From Halomonas sp. (lineage in GTDB: Bacteria; Pseudomonadota; Gammaproteobacteria; Pseudomonadales; Halomonadaceae), in the NCBI RefSeq assembly GCF_011050415.1, contig NZ_DRFS01000001.1, positions 1-45,281 of the forward strand: a stretch of 45,281 bases of DNA. Reading direction: 5' to 3'. This document shows, in pieces, positions 45,165 through 45,281 of this stretch; the first letter of the stretch is position 1, and each line of letters starts with the position of its first letter. Under the pieces are notes generated by a model. The model worked only from the letters and a program-made list of their open reading frames with translations. It did not search any database and was not told the DNA's origin. Position numbers and translations under genes: made by a program.

Positions 45165-45281
45165 AAGAAAGCGGCTGAAAGTGCTATGATTTCAAGAACC
45201 TAACCAATCCATCAAGCACCAACAGCCGCTTCCAAAATGGTACCTGAAAAGCTGACCTTCTCGCCACTCTCACGCCGCCAA
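45156..45281 (+). mobile_element. Left end of an insertion sequence (IS1380-like, partial)
   Basis: From about 45156 the sequence (AGGGTATAAAAGAAAGCGGC onward) no longer fits the sensor gene and has the layout of an IS left end. An imperfect inverted repeat (45169-45185 with 45215-45231) precedes a short leader, and an ATG follows. The upstream TCAC (45152-45155) could be a target duplication. The right end is outside the window, so the boundary and family are tentative. Confidence 0.6.
45237..45281 (+). CDS. Transposase N-terminus (partial, runs off the window)
   Basis: The first 15 codons, MVPEKLTFSPLSRRQ, run to the window edge. A start of this style (short leader, then L-S-R-R before an expected FDGG-type motif) resembles IS1380-family transposases, but 15 residues are too few for certainty. 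It follows the IS left end at about 45156. Confidence 0.45.
   Translation, partial: MVPEKLTFSPLSRRQ

Overview
The window looks like a chromosomal segment of a moderately GC-rich, aerobic gammaproteobacterium, most probably a marine or halophilic Oceanospirillales member such as Halomonas. This rests on gene content and protein style (PstSCAB, ArsJ with its GAPDH, VacJ/MlaA, HrpA, FadD, bacteriophytochrome with heme oxygenase) and is an inference. No rRNA, tRNA or CRISPR was recognised. Most genes are ordinary chromosomal genes in tightly packed operons.

Layout. (1) 1-6.9 kb, acyl-CoA metabolism: a long acyl-CoA dehydrogenase behind a near-perfect PsrA-like operator; a minus-strand pair of medium-chain-type acyl-CoA synthetase and HSD10-like dehydrogenase behind a LiuR-like palindrome; a TetR regulator divergent from a thiolase. 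(2) 7.0-13.8 kb, arsenic resistance as two convergent units: arsH-acr3-FMN reductase-arsC-CC-motif protein on plus, and gapdh-arsJ-MFS on minus. The units overlap at their 3' ends. Each outer promoter carries the same type of palindrome, yet no arsR gene is present. (3) 13.8-18.7 kb, pstSCAB high-affinity phosphate uptake with a Pho box and an intercistronic hairpin after pstS, but no phoU. (4) 18.7-22.4 kb, TauE/SafE and Bcr/CflA transporters and a chemoreceptor. (5) 22.6-32.3 kb, a partner-switching pair (STAS protein and SpoIIE-type phosphatase with a degenerate receiver) behind vacJ/mlaA and a KAS III-like synthase; then hrpA and fadD, the latter with a second PsrA-like box. (6) 32.5-35.9 kb, YafJ-type amidotransferase, a small membrane protein and an S9 oligopeptidase. 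(7) 35.9-45.3 kb, a light-sensing locus.

The light-sensing locus is the most interesting part. One minus-strand operon encodes a 1518-residue CheB-CheR-PAS-GGDEF-EAL fusion, a bacteriophytochrome that is only a PAS-GAF-PHY photosensory core with no kinase, and the heme oxygenase that supplies its biliverdin. The genes are separated by 1 nt and overlapped by 8 nt. Divergent from it, across a 486-bp AT-rich gap, is a membrane protein with a CHASE-like region, a PAS domain and a LOV blue-light domain. An insertion sequence, whose transposase starts at the window edge, cuts this gene off just after the LOV domain, where a GGDEF output would be expected. The locus therefore seems to join red and blue light to c-di-GMP turnover and possibly receptor methylation, with the blue-light arm probably broken.

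The ars and pst blocks also fit together: arsenate enters through phosphate transporters, and is removed either by reduction (ArsC) and efflux (Acr3) or by conversion to 1-arseno-3-phosphoglycerate (GAPDH) and efflux (ArsJ).
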